DNA from: Chersky-840 sp963848335
GTDB lineage: Bacteria; Actinomycetota; Acidimicrobiia; Acidimicrobiales; UBA8190
DNA: 64,000 nucleotides
Assembly: GCA_963848335.1 (NCBI GenBank)
Contig: CAWKDD010000001.1
Location: 1,736,001 to 1,800,000 of the forward strand
Direction of reading: 5' to 3'
The position numbers were made by a program, and so were the translations under genes. The notes under the pieces are model-generated. The model saw only the letters and a program-made list of their open reading frames with translations, made no database searches and was not told the DNA's origin. Within the stretch, counting starts at the first letter, position 1; each line of letters starts with the position of its first letter. Shown here one piece after another: positions 44,285 to 53,965 of the stretch.

Positions 44285-44831
44285 CCGCTATCGGTCGCCT
44301 GTGAGTACTTAGCCTTACGAGGTGGTCCTCGCAGATTCACACCGGCTTTCCCGGATCCGGCGCTACTTGGGAAATCCAATCGGAGACCTCTGACCTTTCG
44401 CGTACGGGGTTCTTACCCTCTGTGACGTGGTGTTCCAAACCACTTCTGCTAGATCGAGGCTTTGTAACTCCGTGAAGGGTCTGGCGCCCCTTCTATTGGC
44501 TCCCACAACCCCCAACCGGCAACGCCACCAGGCTTGACACCGGCTCGGTTTGGGCTGATCCCGTTTCGCTCGCCGCTACTAAGGGAGTCGCTGTTGCTTT
44601 CCTCTCCTCGGGGTACTGAGATGTTTCAATTCCCCCGGTTCCCTCTCTCGGTCCTATGTGTTCAGACCGGAGTGACACCCCATGACGGGTGCCGGGTTTC
44701 CCCATTCGGACATCCACGGATCGAAGCTTGGTCGGCAGCTCCCCGTGGCTTTTCGCAGCCTCCCACGTCCTTCTTAGGCTTCAGGCGCCAAGGCATCCAC
44801 CGTTGGCTCTTTGTAGCTTGGAGAACAAAGA

Positions 44832-44851
44832 TGCTCGTGCTCGCTATGGAA
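44832..44851 (-). other. 23S processing stem, 5' arm
   Basis: Exact 20-nt reverse complement of 39148-39167; sits 9 nt upstream of mature 23S. Confidence 0.85.
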
Positions 44852-44961
44852 TTCTCAAGGGGCGCGCGCAGCCGTCGTAGATGTCACCGACGGCCGGACG
44901 AAGGACGCGAGCGGTCGACGACCAAAGATGCCGTCGACGTCGCGGAAGAAGCGACGATGCC

Positions 44962-44985
44962 GCTCCCTCAAAACGGAACAGTGAG
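44962..44985 (-). other. 16S processing stem, 3' arm
   Basis: Pairs at 22 of 24 positions with 47667-47690 in the leader, forming the precursor-16S stem. Confidence 0.8.
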
Positions 44986-45134
44986 GTCCGACGATCACGA
45001 AGACCCGGATACGGGGCCGGCCTGGCCGCTCCCTCGAGGGGAACGGGTCGGACGGACTGCCGCCGAGAATGCGTGAGCGCCGAATAACCAGTGATCGACT
45101 GGGAGTCCTCGACCACTACGGTCGAGAAACGACT

Positions 45135-45184
<50 letters not shown>

Positions 45185-45993
45185 CACGTGTGCCCCCATA
45201 TCGCTATGGGGCGTGGACTATATCTTCATCCTGGTTTGGATCTGCTGACGCTTCACTGGATGCCATGAACCCACCAACCGCATGAACGGCACGTGGGAAC
45301 AACTCCGTACGAATACCCTCCAATAGTCGGGATCCACCCGGACACTCGGGTTATGCACCCGACCGCACCGGATCGCCCAGCTATCGAGGACCGCAACCAC
45401 CGATTCGAGACTTGCTCGGTCCTTCTGGCAAAGCTGAAGATACAGCCTCGCTTTTGGATCCCTTGGCATTCCGCCATCCGTGTCGAAGTAACCCCGCACG
45501 TAGGACAAACCGTACGGTGTTCCGACGAGTTGGAACGGATCGAAGTCCAAAGACAAGAACTTCGCCGTCGTCTCGAGCACCCACAGATTCCTCGTCCGAC
45601 CCTCTCGGTACATCCAGCTGCGGTGTCCAAGCAAGGACAGCGCCGTACCGACAAGTGTCAGCCAATCTGAATTCGATTGAGAGAATCGATGGGTTCGGTG
45701 TAGCGCATTTCGAGTTGCATCTCGAAGTGCGCCCTGGAGATAGGCTTCCAGACCCTTTGCGCCAACAGCCAGGAGCTCGGCGTGTAGTCTCTGAGGGGTC
45801 ACATCACCACCCGAGGTGGGGAGTGATGGACTTCCCTGCTGATTGTCCGCACCAGACGGATTGTCACTGCGCACGTCGTGAACCCTTGCAAATGGGTGTG
45901 ACGTGCACGAGTACCGCTGGATACTCGGGTTTTCCAGCATACAGCCGAGTTTGTGTCGCTCGTTGTTACCAACGAGAGGTCGCAACGTTACTT
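45185..45993 (-). mobile_element. Group I intron S1498 in 16S, with LAGLIDADG gene
   Basis: 809 nt. The 5' exon ends GGTGAAGTCGT and the 3' exon begins AACAAGGTAGCC on the minus strand, the universal 16S sequence when joined. It is inserted after E. coli U1498, at the top of helix 44 next to the decoding site. Exon ends in U, intron ends in G (CACACGTG); AA at both ends leaves 2 nt ambiguous. Core: 'Q' GACAATCAGCAGG near 45840, 'R' CTCAGAGACTACACGCC near 45790, 'S' GAAGATATAGTCCACG near 45210. Its core and P9 are almost identical to those of the L1911 23S intron. I recall no bacterial intron described at this site. Confidence 0.9.
45218..45874 (-). CDS. LAGLIDADG homing endonuclease of the 16S intron
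   Basis: 218 residues from GTG 45874 (ATG 45940 and TTG 45985 are upstream alternatives in frame). The clear motif is LSYVRGYFDTDGG near the middle; an earlier YLQGALRDAT may be a degenerate first motif, so it could be a two-motif monomer of the I-DmoI type. The start MRSDNPSGADNQQ is encoded by intron core and matches the start of the L1911 enzyme, but the rest is different, so similar introns carry unrelated endonucleases. The stop TAG lies inside the 'S' element (ATGAAGATATAG). Confidence 0.8.
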   Translation of the reverse strand: MRSDNPSGADNQQGSPSLPTSGGDVTPQRLHAELLAVGAKGLEAYLQGALRDATRNALHRTHRFSQSNSDWLTLVGTALSLLGHRSWMYREGRTRNLWVLETTAKFLSLDFDPFQLVGTPYGLSYVRGYFDTDGGMPRDPKARLYLQLCQKDRASLESVVAVLDSWAIRCGRVHNPSVRVDPDYWRVFVRSCSHVPFMRLVGSWHPVKRQQIQTRMKI

Positions 45994-46080
45994 ACGACTT
46001 CACCCCAATCGCCGACCCCACCTTCGACGGCTCCCTCCCAAAAGGGTTGGGCCACCGGCTTCGGGTGTTGCCGACTTTCG

Positions 46081-46124
<44 letters not shown>

Positions 46125-46159
46125 CCGGCGTTGCTGATCCGGGATTACTAGCGACTCCG

Positions 46160-46201
<42 letters not shown>

Positions 46202-46377
46202 CGGCTTTTGGGATTGGCTCCCCCTCGCGGGATAGCAGCCCGTTGTACCGGCCATTGTAGCATGTGTGCAGCCCTGGACGTAAGGGGCATGAAGACTTGA
46301 CGTCATCCCCACCTTCCTCCGAGTTGACCCCGGCAGTCTCCGACGAGTCCCCGGCATAACCCGCTGGTAACATCGGA

Positions 46378-46443
<66 letters not shown>

Positions 46444-46508
46444 CCACCTGTTTAGGACCCCGAAGGACACCGTATCTCTACGGCTTTTCCCTAAATGTCA
46501 AGCCCAGG

Positions 46509-46548
<40 letters not shown>

Positions 46549-46549
46549 G

Positions 46550-46613
<64 letters not shown>

Positions 46614-46675
46614 GGCACTTAATGCGTTAGCTGCGGCACGGAACCCGTCGATAGGGTCCCACACCTAGTGCCCAA

Positions 46676-46713
<38 letters not shown>

Positions 46714-46953
46714 CGCTCCCCACGCTTTCGCTCCTCAGCGTCAGTACCGGCCCAGACCACCGCCTTCGCCACTGGTGTTCCTCCTGATATCTGCGCATTT
46801 CACCGCTACACCAGGAATTCCATGGTCCCCTACCGGACTCAAGCCATGGCAGTATCACGTGGCATCGCCAGGTTGAGCCTGGAGATTTCACACGTGACTT
46901 GCCAAGCCGCCTACGAGCTCTTTACGCCCAATAATTCCGGACAACGCTCGCCC

Positions 46954-46986
<33 letters not shown>

Positions 46987-47064
46987 GGCCGGGGCTTCTT
47001 CTGCAGGTACCGTCACAATCGTCCCTGCTGAAAGTGGTTTACAACCCAGAAGGCCTTCGTCCCA

Positions 47065-47104
<40 letters not shown>

Positions 47105-47105
47105 G

Positions 47106-47186
<81 letters not shown>

Positions 47187-47406
47187 CGTCGGTGCCATGG
47201 TGGGCCGTTACCCCACCATCAAGCTGATAGGCCGCGAGCCCCTCTCAAAGCGGAATCCATTTCCTCACCAGGCCATGCGACCCGGTGGGGATATCCGGTA
47301 TTAGCTCCGGTTTCCCGGGGTTATCCCAGTCTTCGAGGCAGGTTGCTCACGTGTTACTCACCCGTTCGCCACTAGGTCTTCACCAGTGTTGCCACCGGAT
47401 GGACCT

Positions 47407-47444
<38 letters not shown>

Positions 47445-47666
47445 GTCCTGAGCCAGGATCAAACTCTCCATCGAGACCGACGATGTCGCCCGAAGGCTCC
47501 ACCGCAGATCGGAGAGCCGATTCGGGGCTGACTGCCCCCTCATCGACCCGGCACAGCACGGTGTGTTGCTGTCCGTGAAGTGCTTGGTTCTGTTACTTAA
47601 TTCTGTGTGGATCGACCACGAGACGCGCGAAACGCGCCACGCGGTCGCCCGCACTGGCTTTTGGCT

Positions 47667-47690
47667 CTCACTGTTCCGTTTTCAAGGAGC
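47667..47690 (-). other. 16S processing stem, 5' arm (rRNA leader)
   Basis: On the minus strand it starts GCTCCTTGAAAACGGAAC, complementary at 22 of 24 positions to 44962-44985. The pair encloses 16S in the primary transcript. Confidence 0.8.
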
Positions 47691-47759
47691 GACGCGGCAC
47701 ACACCCGGAGGCGTAGGTGCCAGGTCCCCGCGATCAGTCGCCCGAACGGGGGGTTCATC

Positions 47760-47788
47760 ATGGTACCGGCGCCGCACCAGGGTGTCAA
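47760..47788 (-). promoter_or_regulatory. rRNA operon promoter
   Basis: On the minus strand TTGACA (47783-47788) is followed after exactly 17 nt by TACCAT (47760-47765), close to the vegetative-sigma consensus. It is about 285 nt upstream of mature 16S. The stretch 47475-47867 holds this promoter, the leader with the 16S stem, and no gene. Confidence 0.8.
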
Positions 47789-47867
47789 AGGGGCCAAACC
47801 GGCCACACCGGCCCCGTGGACCACTCGTGACCCGCGCCCCGCACCGGGAGTGCGACGCCTTCCCTCT

Positions 47868-48507
47868 TCAGGGTACCTGTTGTGTCGGAGGTCCCGGCAC
47901 CCGGAATTTCGACACGTTGGGATCGCCCGGCACCCACCACCGCCACGGCAGGTCGGTGGCGTGGCGGATGCCGACCCGGATCGACGATGCGGGGAACGTC
48001 GGTGGGGGCACACCGTCGTCCACCACCCGGATGCCTGCGCTCCCGGTGACCAGGTCGGCGCCGTCGGCGGCCCGTGTGATGCCCATGGCCTGGCACAACT
48101 TGGCCGGACCGCTCGTCAGCTGCTCGTCTTTCACGGCACCCGGCCTCAGGGCGCGCATGGCGTCGAGGCCCGACACGGGGGCCAGGGCCCGGAGCAGGAC
48201 GGCCTCGGCGATCCCCTCGGGCATGCACACGGCGTTGGCACAGAAGTGCATGCCGTAGGTGAAGTACACGTACAGCCGTCCCGGGCGCCCGAACATGGTG
48301 GCGTTGCGGCGGGTCTGGCCGCCGAAGGCGTGCGACGCCGCGGTCGTCACTCCCCCGGTACGCCTCCACCTCGACGATGCGGCCCGCCCGTCCGTCGCGC
48401 ACCAGAAGCTTGTTGAGCAATTGTGGCGCCACCTCGACCGCACCACGGGCGTAGAACCGTCGGGGAAGCGTGCGCGCCCGGCCACGCGGCACGGACCGGC
48501 CGCTCAC
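47868..48507 (-). CDS. mpg: 3-methyladenine DNA glycosylase (AAG/MPG family), one apparent frameshift
   Basis: About 212 residues. The N-terminus (LPRRFYARGAVEVAPQLLNKLLV, then RIVEVEAYRGSDD) carries the catalytic Glu region of the family. After a +1 shift near 48345 (an extra G in CCGCGGCG) it continues SHAFGGQTRRNATMFGRPGRLYVYFTYGMHFCANAVC and SGPAKLCQAMGIT, both diagnostic. The enzyme removes alkylated bases from DNA. GTG 48507 overlaps the argH stop (GTGA), so this repair gene is translationally coupled to the end of the arg operon. The rRNA promoter lies just downstream on the same strand. Confidence 0.85.
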
Positions 48508-50004
48508 GCCCCGTTCCGGGTGGCGTCCTCGCCACCGTGGGACGGGCCGGACCGGGTCCGGGCCTCACCACCACCGCTGGTGGCCCCTACGGGGTGCGGG
48601 TGCCCCCCGACGTGGGCGGCGGCGGCGGCGTGGCTCACCCGCTGCCGGTCGAGCTCGAGACGGTGGCGGAACCGTTCCACCTGCACCGCCACGGGCCGGG
48701 GCCCGGCGCCACCCGGGGACGTGCGGCGCGTCACCGCCACTCCCGGCTCGAGCAGCCCGACGGCGTCACTACCCAGATCCGGGTTGGCCTGCACCAGCTC
48801 CGCCAGCGGGACGCCGCGCTGGATCGAGTCGCGTACCAGCGACCCCACCACGGCGTGCGCCTGGCGGAAGGGCATCCCCCGCTCCACCAGCCATTCGGCC
48901 AGGTCGACGGCGGCGGTGGCGGGCCCGTCGGCGGCGACGCGCATCTTCTCGGTGTCGAAGTGGGCGGTGGCGAGCATCCCCATCACGGCGGGCAGCGCCC
49001 GCTTGATCTGGTCGAACGCGTCGAACAGGGGCTCCTTGTCCTCCTGGAGGTCGCGGTTGTAGGCCAGGGGCAACCCCTTCAAGGTGGCCAGCATGCCCGC
49101 CACGTGGCCGATCAGCCGGCCCGCCTTGGCCCGCGCCAGCTCCGCCACGTCGGGATTCTTCTTCTGGGGGAGCATCGAGCTCCCCGTGGCGTAGGCGTCG
49201 TCGAGGACGACGAAGCCGAACTCCTCGCTCGACCACAGCACGAACTCCTCGCCCATGCGCGACAGGTGCACACCCAGCAGGGCCAGGTCGAAGAGCGACT
49301 CGGCGACGAAGTCGCGGTCCGACACGGCGTCGAGCGAGTTCTCGAAGCGGCTCCCGAACCCGAGGTCGTCGGCGACCCCGTCCGGGTCGAGCGGGAGCGA
49401 CGAGCCCGCCAGCGCACCGGCGCCGAGCGGGCTCACGTCCATGCGCACCACGCTGAGCAGCATCCGGTCGACGTCGCGTGCCGAATGCCCACCCGTGGGC
49501 CAGGAGGTGGTGCGTGAGCAGGACCGGCTGGGCCCGCTGGAGATGGGTGTAGCCGGGCAAATAGGCGTCGCCCGCCTCCACGGCCCGGTGCACCAGCGTG
49601 TCCTGGAGCTCGACCACCGCCGCCACCACCGCCAGCAGCTCCCGGCGCGTGTAGAGGCGCAGGTCGGCGGCAACCTGGTCGTTGCGACTCCTCCCGGTGT
49701 GGAGCTTGGCCCCCACATCGCCGGCGAGCTCGGTCACCCTGCGCTCCACGGCGGTGTGGATGTCCTCGTCCCCGGCCTGGAAGACGAAGATGCCCGAGCT
49801 CAGCTCCTCCTCGACCCGGTCCAACGCGGCCAGCAGAATTGCGGACTCACCCCCCTCGAGCACCCCAGCGCGCGTGAGCCCTCGCACATGCGCACGCGAT
49901 CCCGCCAGGTCGTCGGCGGCCAGCCGCGTGTCGTAGGGCAGGCTGGCGGTGAAGGCCATGACCTCCTCGGCCGTCCCGCCCAGTCGGCCCTCCCACAGGG
50001 TCAT
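48504..50004 (-). CDS. argH: Argininosuccinate lyase, one apparent frameshift
   Basis: Last enzyme of arginine synthesis; splits argininosuccinate into arginine and fumarate. MTLWEGRLGG starts the protein, with LHTGRSRNDQVAADLRLYTRR and GYTHLQRAQPVLLTHHLLAH following. The signature GSSMLPQKKNPDVAELARAKAGR, which carries the catalytic serine loop, is intact. A +1 shift near 49487 (TTCGGCACG, extra G) separates the two halves. The C-terminal 70 residues are poorly conserved. ATG 50004 overlaps the argG stop as ATGA. Confidence 0.88.
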
Positions 50005-51224
50005 GGCCGGGCCGACGGGCGCGGGGTGACGGACTCGGGCGCGGCCCCCTGGCGTGCCGCCCAGGTGGCCAGGCTCTGGCCCCACAGGTGCACGAACCCC
50101 TCGGCGTCGCTGTGGTCGAAGGTGTCCGAAGCGTCATAGGTGGCAAGTCCGTGGTCGTAGAGCGACACCGGGCTGCGCCGTCCGGTGACGATGCAGCTAC
50201 CGGGTGACAGCGCCAGGCGTACCTCGCCGGTGACGTGGCGCTGGGTGCTGGTGAAGAAGGCGTCGAGCGCCTCCTTGAGCGGGGAGAACCACATCCCGTC
50301 GTAGACCAGCTCCGCCCAGCGCGGCTCGAGACGGGCCTTCTCCCGGGCCACGTCGCGCTCGAGGGTGAGGTCCTCGAGGTCCGAGTGTGCCAACAGGATG
50401 GCCAGAGCGGCGGGGCACTCGTAGGTCTCGCGGCTCTTGATCCCCACCCGGCGGTTCTCCACCATGTCGATCCGGCCCCAGCCGTACGATCCCACCACGG
50501 CCGCCACCTCGCCGATGAGCTCGGGCAGGGCCAGGGCCCGGCCGTCGACGGTGACGGGCACGCCCGCCTCGAACCCGAGCACGAGATCGCGCCGCTCGGT
50601 GGCCGTGGGCCGGGTGAGGGTGAACACGTCGGGCGGGGGCGCGGCCCACGGGTCCTCGAGGGCGCCGCACTCGATGGCCCTTCCCCACAGGTTCTCGTCG
50701 ATGGAGTAGAGCTTCTCCTTGGTGGCCTCGATCGGGATGCCGAAGCGCGCCGCGTACTCCACGGAGTCCTCGCGGGTCATGCCCCACATGCGGGCGGGGG
50801 CCAGGATCTCGAGGTCGGGGGCCAGGGTGCGGGTGCCCACCTCGAAGCGCACCTGGTCGTTGCCTTTGGCAGTGCAGCCGTGGGCCACGCCGTCGGCTCC
50901 GTGACGGCGTGCCTCGGCCACCAGGTGACGCACGATGACGGGGCGCGACAGCGACGACACGAGCGGGTACTTGCCCTCGTAGCGGGCGTTGGCGGCGATG
51001 GCGGGGACCACGAAGTCCTCGGCCATCTCCGCCCGGGCGTCGATGACCACCGACTCGATCGCGCCGGCGGCCAGAGCCCGCTGGCGCACCAGACCGAAGT
51101 CGCCGCCCTGTCCCACGTCCAGGGCCACCGCGATGACCTCGACTCCGAGCTCCTCCTGGAGCCACCGCACCGCCACGGACGTGTCAAGGCCTCCGCTGTG
51201 GGCCAGCACCACTCGTTTCGCCAT
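50001..51224 (-). CDS. argG: Argininosuccinate synthase
   Basis: 407 residues, uninterrupted. Joins citrulline and aspartate using ATP. The PP-loop is VLAHSGGLDTSVAV at residues 6-19, HGCTAKGNDQVRFEVG and GIPIEATKEKLYSIDENLWGRAIE are typical, and SYGWGRIDMVENRRVGIKSRETYE forms part of the citrulline site. ATG 51224 shares a base with the argR stop (TGATG). Placement of argG after argR, within the operon, is the usual actinobacterial order. Confidence 0.95.
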   Translation of the reverse strand: MAKRVVLAHSGGLDTSVAVRWLQEELGVEVIAVALDVGQGGDFGLVRQRALAAGAIESVVIDARAEMAEDFVVPAIAANARYEGKYPLVSSLSRPVIVRHLVAEARRHGADGVAHGCTAKGNDQVRFEVGTRTLAPDLEILAPARMWGMTREDSVEYAARFGIPIEATKEKLYSIDENLWGRAIECGALEDPWAAPPPDVFTLTRPTATERRDLVLGFEAGVPVTVDGRALALPELIGEVAAVVGSYGWGRIDMVENRRVGIKSRETYECPAALAILLAHSDLEDLTLERDVAREKARLEPRWAELVYDGMWFSPLKEALDAFFTSTQRHVTGEVRLALSPGSCIVTGRRSPVSLYDHGLATYDASDTFDHSDAEGFVHLWGQSLATWAARQGAAPESVTPRPSARP

Positions 51225-51778
51225 CACTGTGCTCCGTTCATCTCGGTGCCGCTCAACTCTGTGTCCTTCAACTCTGTGTCGATCGACTCGGTGTCGTTCG
51301 TTGCCGCGCCCTTGGTCCCGGCCAGATCGGCGAGCCGGCCGGCCATCACCTCTCCGCCGAGGTCCTGTGCCGCCACCACGAGGACCGTATCGTCCCCCGC
51401 CACCGTGCCGATCACGCCCTCGAAGCCGCTGCGGTCCAGGGCCGAGCCCACCACGTGGGCACATCCCGGCGGGGTGCGCAGCACCACCAGGTTGGCCGAG
51501 TGCGCCACCTCCACCACCCACTCACCGAGCACGCGCCGGAGGTGGTCCTCGGGCGCGACCTGCCGCACCGGCAGCTCGGGCAGTGCATAGACGGTCTCAC
51601 CCCCCGGGACGCGCACCTTGATGGCGCCGATCTCCTCCAGGTCGCGCGACACCGTCGTCTGGGTGGCCTCCACCCCTTCGTCGGCGAGGAGTCCGACCAG
51701 CTGCGCCTGGTTGGACACGGCGTGCGTCTCGAGGAGCTTCATGACCCGGTGCTGGCGCTGCGGCTTGCCGATCTTCAT
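51224..51778 (-). CDS. argR: Arginine repressor
   Basis: 184 residues. The N-terminal winged helix (MKIGKPQRQHRVMKLLE, then VEATQTTVSRDLEEIGAIKVR) binds ARG boxes. The C-terminal oligomerisation and arginine-binding domain has SGFEGVIGTVAGDDTVLVVA, with the two Asp of the GDD motif that contact arginine. The last 25 residues, NDTESIDTELKDTELS..., come from a 15-nt tandem repeat and extend beyond the family's normal end. ATG 51778 overlaps the argF stop (ATGA). It probably represses its own operon through the boxes upstream of argC. Confidence 0.93.
   Translation of the reverse strand: MKIGKPQRQHRVMKLLETHAVSNQAQLVGLLADEGVEATQTTVSRDLEEIGAIKVRVPGGETVYALPELPVRQVAPEDHLRRVLGEWVVEVAHSANLVVLRTPPGCAHVVGSALDRSGFEGVIGTVAGDDTVLVVAAQDLGGEVMAGRLADLAGTKGAATNDTESIDTELKDTELSGTEMNGAQ
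51236..51295 (-). repeat. 15-bp tandem repeat encoding the ArgR tail
   Basis: Four 15-nt units (51236-51250, 51251-51265, 51266-51280, 51281-51295) encode DTESI, DTELK, DTELS and GTEMN. The middle two differ by only 2 nt. The period keeps the frame, so copy number could vary without ending the protein. Confidence 0.75.
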
Positions 51779-52749
51779 CGGGGACCACTTCCCGCCGGAC
51801 CCAGCAGCCACGCCAGCAGACCCCGCACGGCGTGCATGCGGTTGGACGCCTGGCGCCACACCACGCTCCTCGGCCCCTCGAGGACGGCGGCGGTGATCTC
51901 CTCCCCCCGGTGCGCGGGCAGGCAGTGCAGGACCACGGCGTCGGGGGCGGCCCGGGCCACGAGGTCCTCGTCGATGGTGAAACCCGCGAACGCCTTGCGG
52001 CGCTGCTCCTGCTCGTCCTCCTGCCCCATCGACGCCCACACGTCGGTGTACAGGGCGTCGGCGCCCGTGGCCGCCTCCACGGGGTCCGTGGTCACCTCGA
52101 TGTCGCCACCGATCCGGGCGATGCGCGCCAGGTCGTCGGTGTCGGGCTCGTACCCCTCGGGCGACGCGGTGCGCATCCGGATCCCGGTCATCGCCGCCGC
52201 CAACGCCAACGAGCGCCACACGTTGTTGGCATCGCCGATGTAGGCCACCGTGCGGCCCTCGACGTCCCCGAACACCTGGCGCAGGGTCAAAAGGTCCGCG
52301 ATCGCCTGGCAGGGATGGGCGCGGTCCGAGAGCAGGTTGACCACCGGCACCGTGGGCGGGAACCGCACGTTGTCACTCTCGTCGAACGCCTCGGGCGGCG
52401 CGGCGTCCAGCGCGCCCGCCATGCGCACGAGCACCCCGTGGTCGAGCACGCGCGCGCACAGCACGGCATGGAAGCACGCCAGGGTGCGGGCCACGTCCTC
52501 GGCCGTCTCGCGGTGGTCGATGCCCACCTCGGCGCCCTGGATGTAGACGGGATGGCCGCCGAGGGTCACTATCGCCATCTCCGTGGAGCTGCGCGTGCGC
52601 GCCGAGGGCTTCTCGAAGACCAGTGCGGCTCCCCGGCCGGCGAGCACCCGGGGCGCTTCGGACACCGGGACCGCGGCCAGCGACAGCACCGAGTCGAGCT
52701 CCTCGCACGACAGGTCGTCCACATCGAGAAAGTGTCGGACGGCGGTCAT
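51775..52749 (-). CDS. argF: Ornithine carbamoyltransferase
   Basis: 324 residues, uninterrupted. Makes citrulline from ornithine and carbamoyl phosphate. The phosphate-binding motif appears as EKPSARTRSS (49-54), with Ala where many enzymes have Thr. DRAHPCQAIADLLT and the ornithine loop HCLPAHRGEEI are standard. ATG 52749 overlaps the argD stop as ATGA. A C-terminal RQASNRMHAVRGLLAWLL completes the fold. Confidence 0.95.
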   Translation of the reverse strand: MTAVRHFLDVDDLSCEELDSVLSLAAVPVSEAPRVLAGRGAALVFEKPSARTRSSTEMAIVTLGGHPVYIQGAEVGIDHRETAEDVARTLACFHAVLCARVLDHGVLVRMAGALDAAPPEAFDESDNVRFPPTVPVVNLLSDRAHPCQAIADLLTLRQVFGDVEGRTVAYIGDANNVWRSLALAAAMTGIRMRTASPEGYEPDTDDLARIARIGGDIEVTTDPVEAATGADALYTDVWASMGQEDEQEQRRKAFAGFTIDEDLVARAAPDAVVLHCLPAHRGEEITAAVLEGPRSVVWRQASNRMHAVRGLLAWLLGPAGSGPR

Positions 52750-53954
52750 GGCGCCGTGGCGCCCTTCGGCGCCGTGACGGTCACGTCGGCCAGCGCAGCG
52801 GAGAGGATCCGGAGTCCTTCGTCGATCTCGTCGTCGCTCACGAGGAGAGAGGGGGCCAGCCGGATCGTGTCCGGGCGCGGCGCGTTGACGACCAGACCAC
52901 GGGCCAACGCCGCCGCCACCACGTCCTTGGCCCGTTCGTGGTCGAGGGCCACACCCAGGAGCAGGCCCGACCCCCGGACGTCTCCCACCCCGTCGAGCCC
53001 GACGAGCCCGGCCCGCAGCCGCGCTCCGGCCCGGGCGGCCCGGGCCGGCACGTCCTCGGCCTCCATGACCGAGAGCGTGGCCCGCGCCGCGGCGGCAGCG
53101 AGGGGCTGGCCTCCGAAGGTGCTCCCATGGTCGCCCGGCGAGTACGCCGCCGCCACCTCGGCCCTGGCCCAGCAGGCGCCGATGGGGACGCCGTTGCCGA
53201 GCGCCTTGGCCATCGTGACCACGTCGGGCTCGATGCCGGTGTGCTGGAAGGCGAACCAGCGGCCGGTGCGGCCCAACCCCGTCTGGATCTCGTCCACCAT
53301 GAGCAGGATCCCCCGCTCGGTGCACAGCTCACGCACGGCGCCGAGGTAGTCCGAGGAAGGTGCGATCACCCCGGACTCCCCCTGGATCGGCTCGAGGAGC
53401 ACCGCCGCCACCCGTGTCGGGTCACAGATGTCTTCCAGGGCGGCGACGTCGCCGTACTCGACGTGCTCGAACCCTTCGGGAAGGGGCGCGAACGGAGCGT
53501 GCTTCTCGGCCTGGCCCGTGGCGTGCAAGGTGGCCAGGGTCCTTCCGTGGAAGGCACCCCAGGCGCTCACCACCACGTGGCGGCCGGGCCCCGCCCACTT
53601 GCGGGCCAGCTTCAGCGCACATTCGTTGGCTTCGGCCCCCGAGTTGGTGAAGAACACCTGACCACCGGCCCGGTCCTCGCCCCCGCCCACGAGGCGGTCG
53701 AGCGTCGCCGCCACCTCGGGTCCGATCACGTTGCCGAACAGGTTCGACACGTGGAGGAGGGTGCGCGCCTGCTCGGCCAACGCATCGGCCACGACGGGAT
53801 GCGCGTGCCCGAGGGAGGTGACCGCCAGTCCCGAGAGGAAGTCCAGGTATCGACGGCCTTCGGTGTCCCAAAGCTCCGACCCTGCGCCGCGGACGAAGGT
53901 GACGGGCGGCTCGGCATAGGTGTGCATGAGCGCGCTGCGGTCCACACCACTCAT
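52746..53954 (-). CDS. argD: Acetylornithine aminotransferase
   Basis: 402 residues from ATG 53954, where AGAGGTG sits at a good distance. ATG 53969 is also in frame and overlaps the argB stop as ATGA, so either may be used. It is a class III PLP aminotransferase exchanging the amino groups of acetylornithine and 2-oxoglutarate. TNSGAEANECALKLARKW, the FHGRTLATL loop, LLMVDEIQTGLGRTGRWFA with the PLP Asp, and the Schiff-base lysine in VTMAKALGNGVPIGA are all present. Confidence 0.94.
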   Translation of the reverse strand: MSGVDRSALMHTYAEPPVTFVRGAGSELWDTEGRRYLDFLSGLAVTSLGHAHPVVADALAEQARTLLHVSNLFGNVIGPEVAATLDRLVGGGEDRAGGQVFFTNSGAEANECALKLARKWAGPGRHVVVSAWGAFHGRTLATLHATGQAEKHAPFAPLPEGFEHVEYGDVAALEDICDPTRVAAVLLEPIQGESGVIAPSSDYLGAVRELCTERGILLMVDEIQTGLGRTGRWFAFQHTGIEPDVVTMAKALGNGVPIGACWARAEVAAAYSPGDHGSTFGGQPLAAAAARATLSVMEAEDVPARAARAGARLRAGLVGLDGVGDVRGSGLLLGVALDHERAKDVVAAALARGLVVNAPRPDTIRLAPSLLVSDDEIDEGLRILSAALADVTVTAPKGATAP

Positions 53955-53965
53955 GTGAGCACCTC

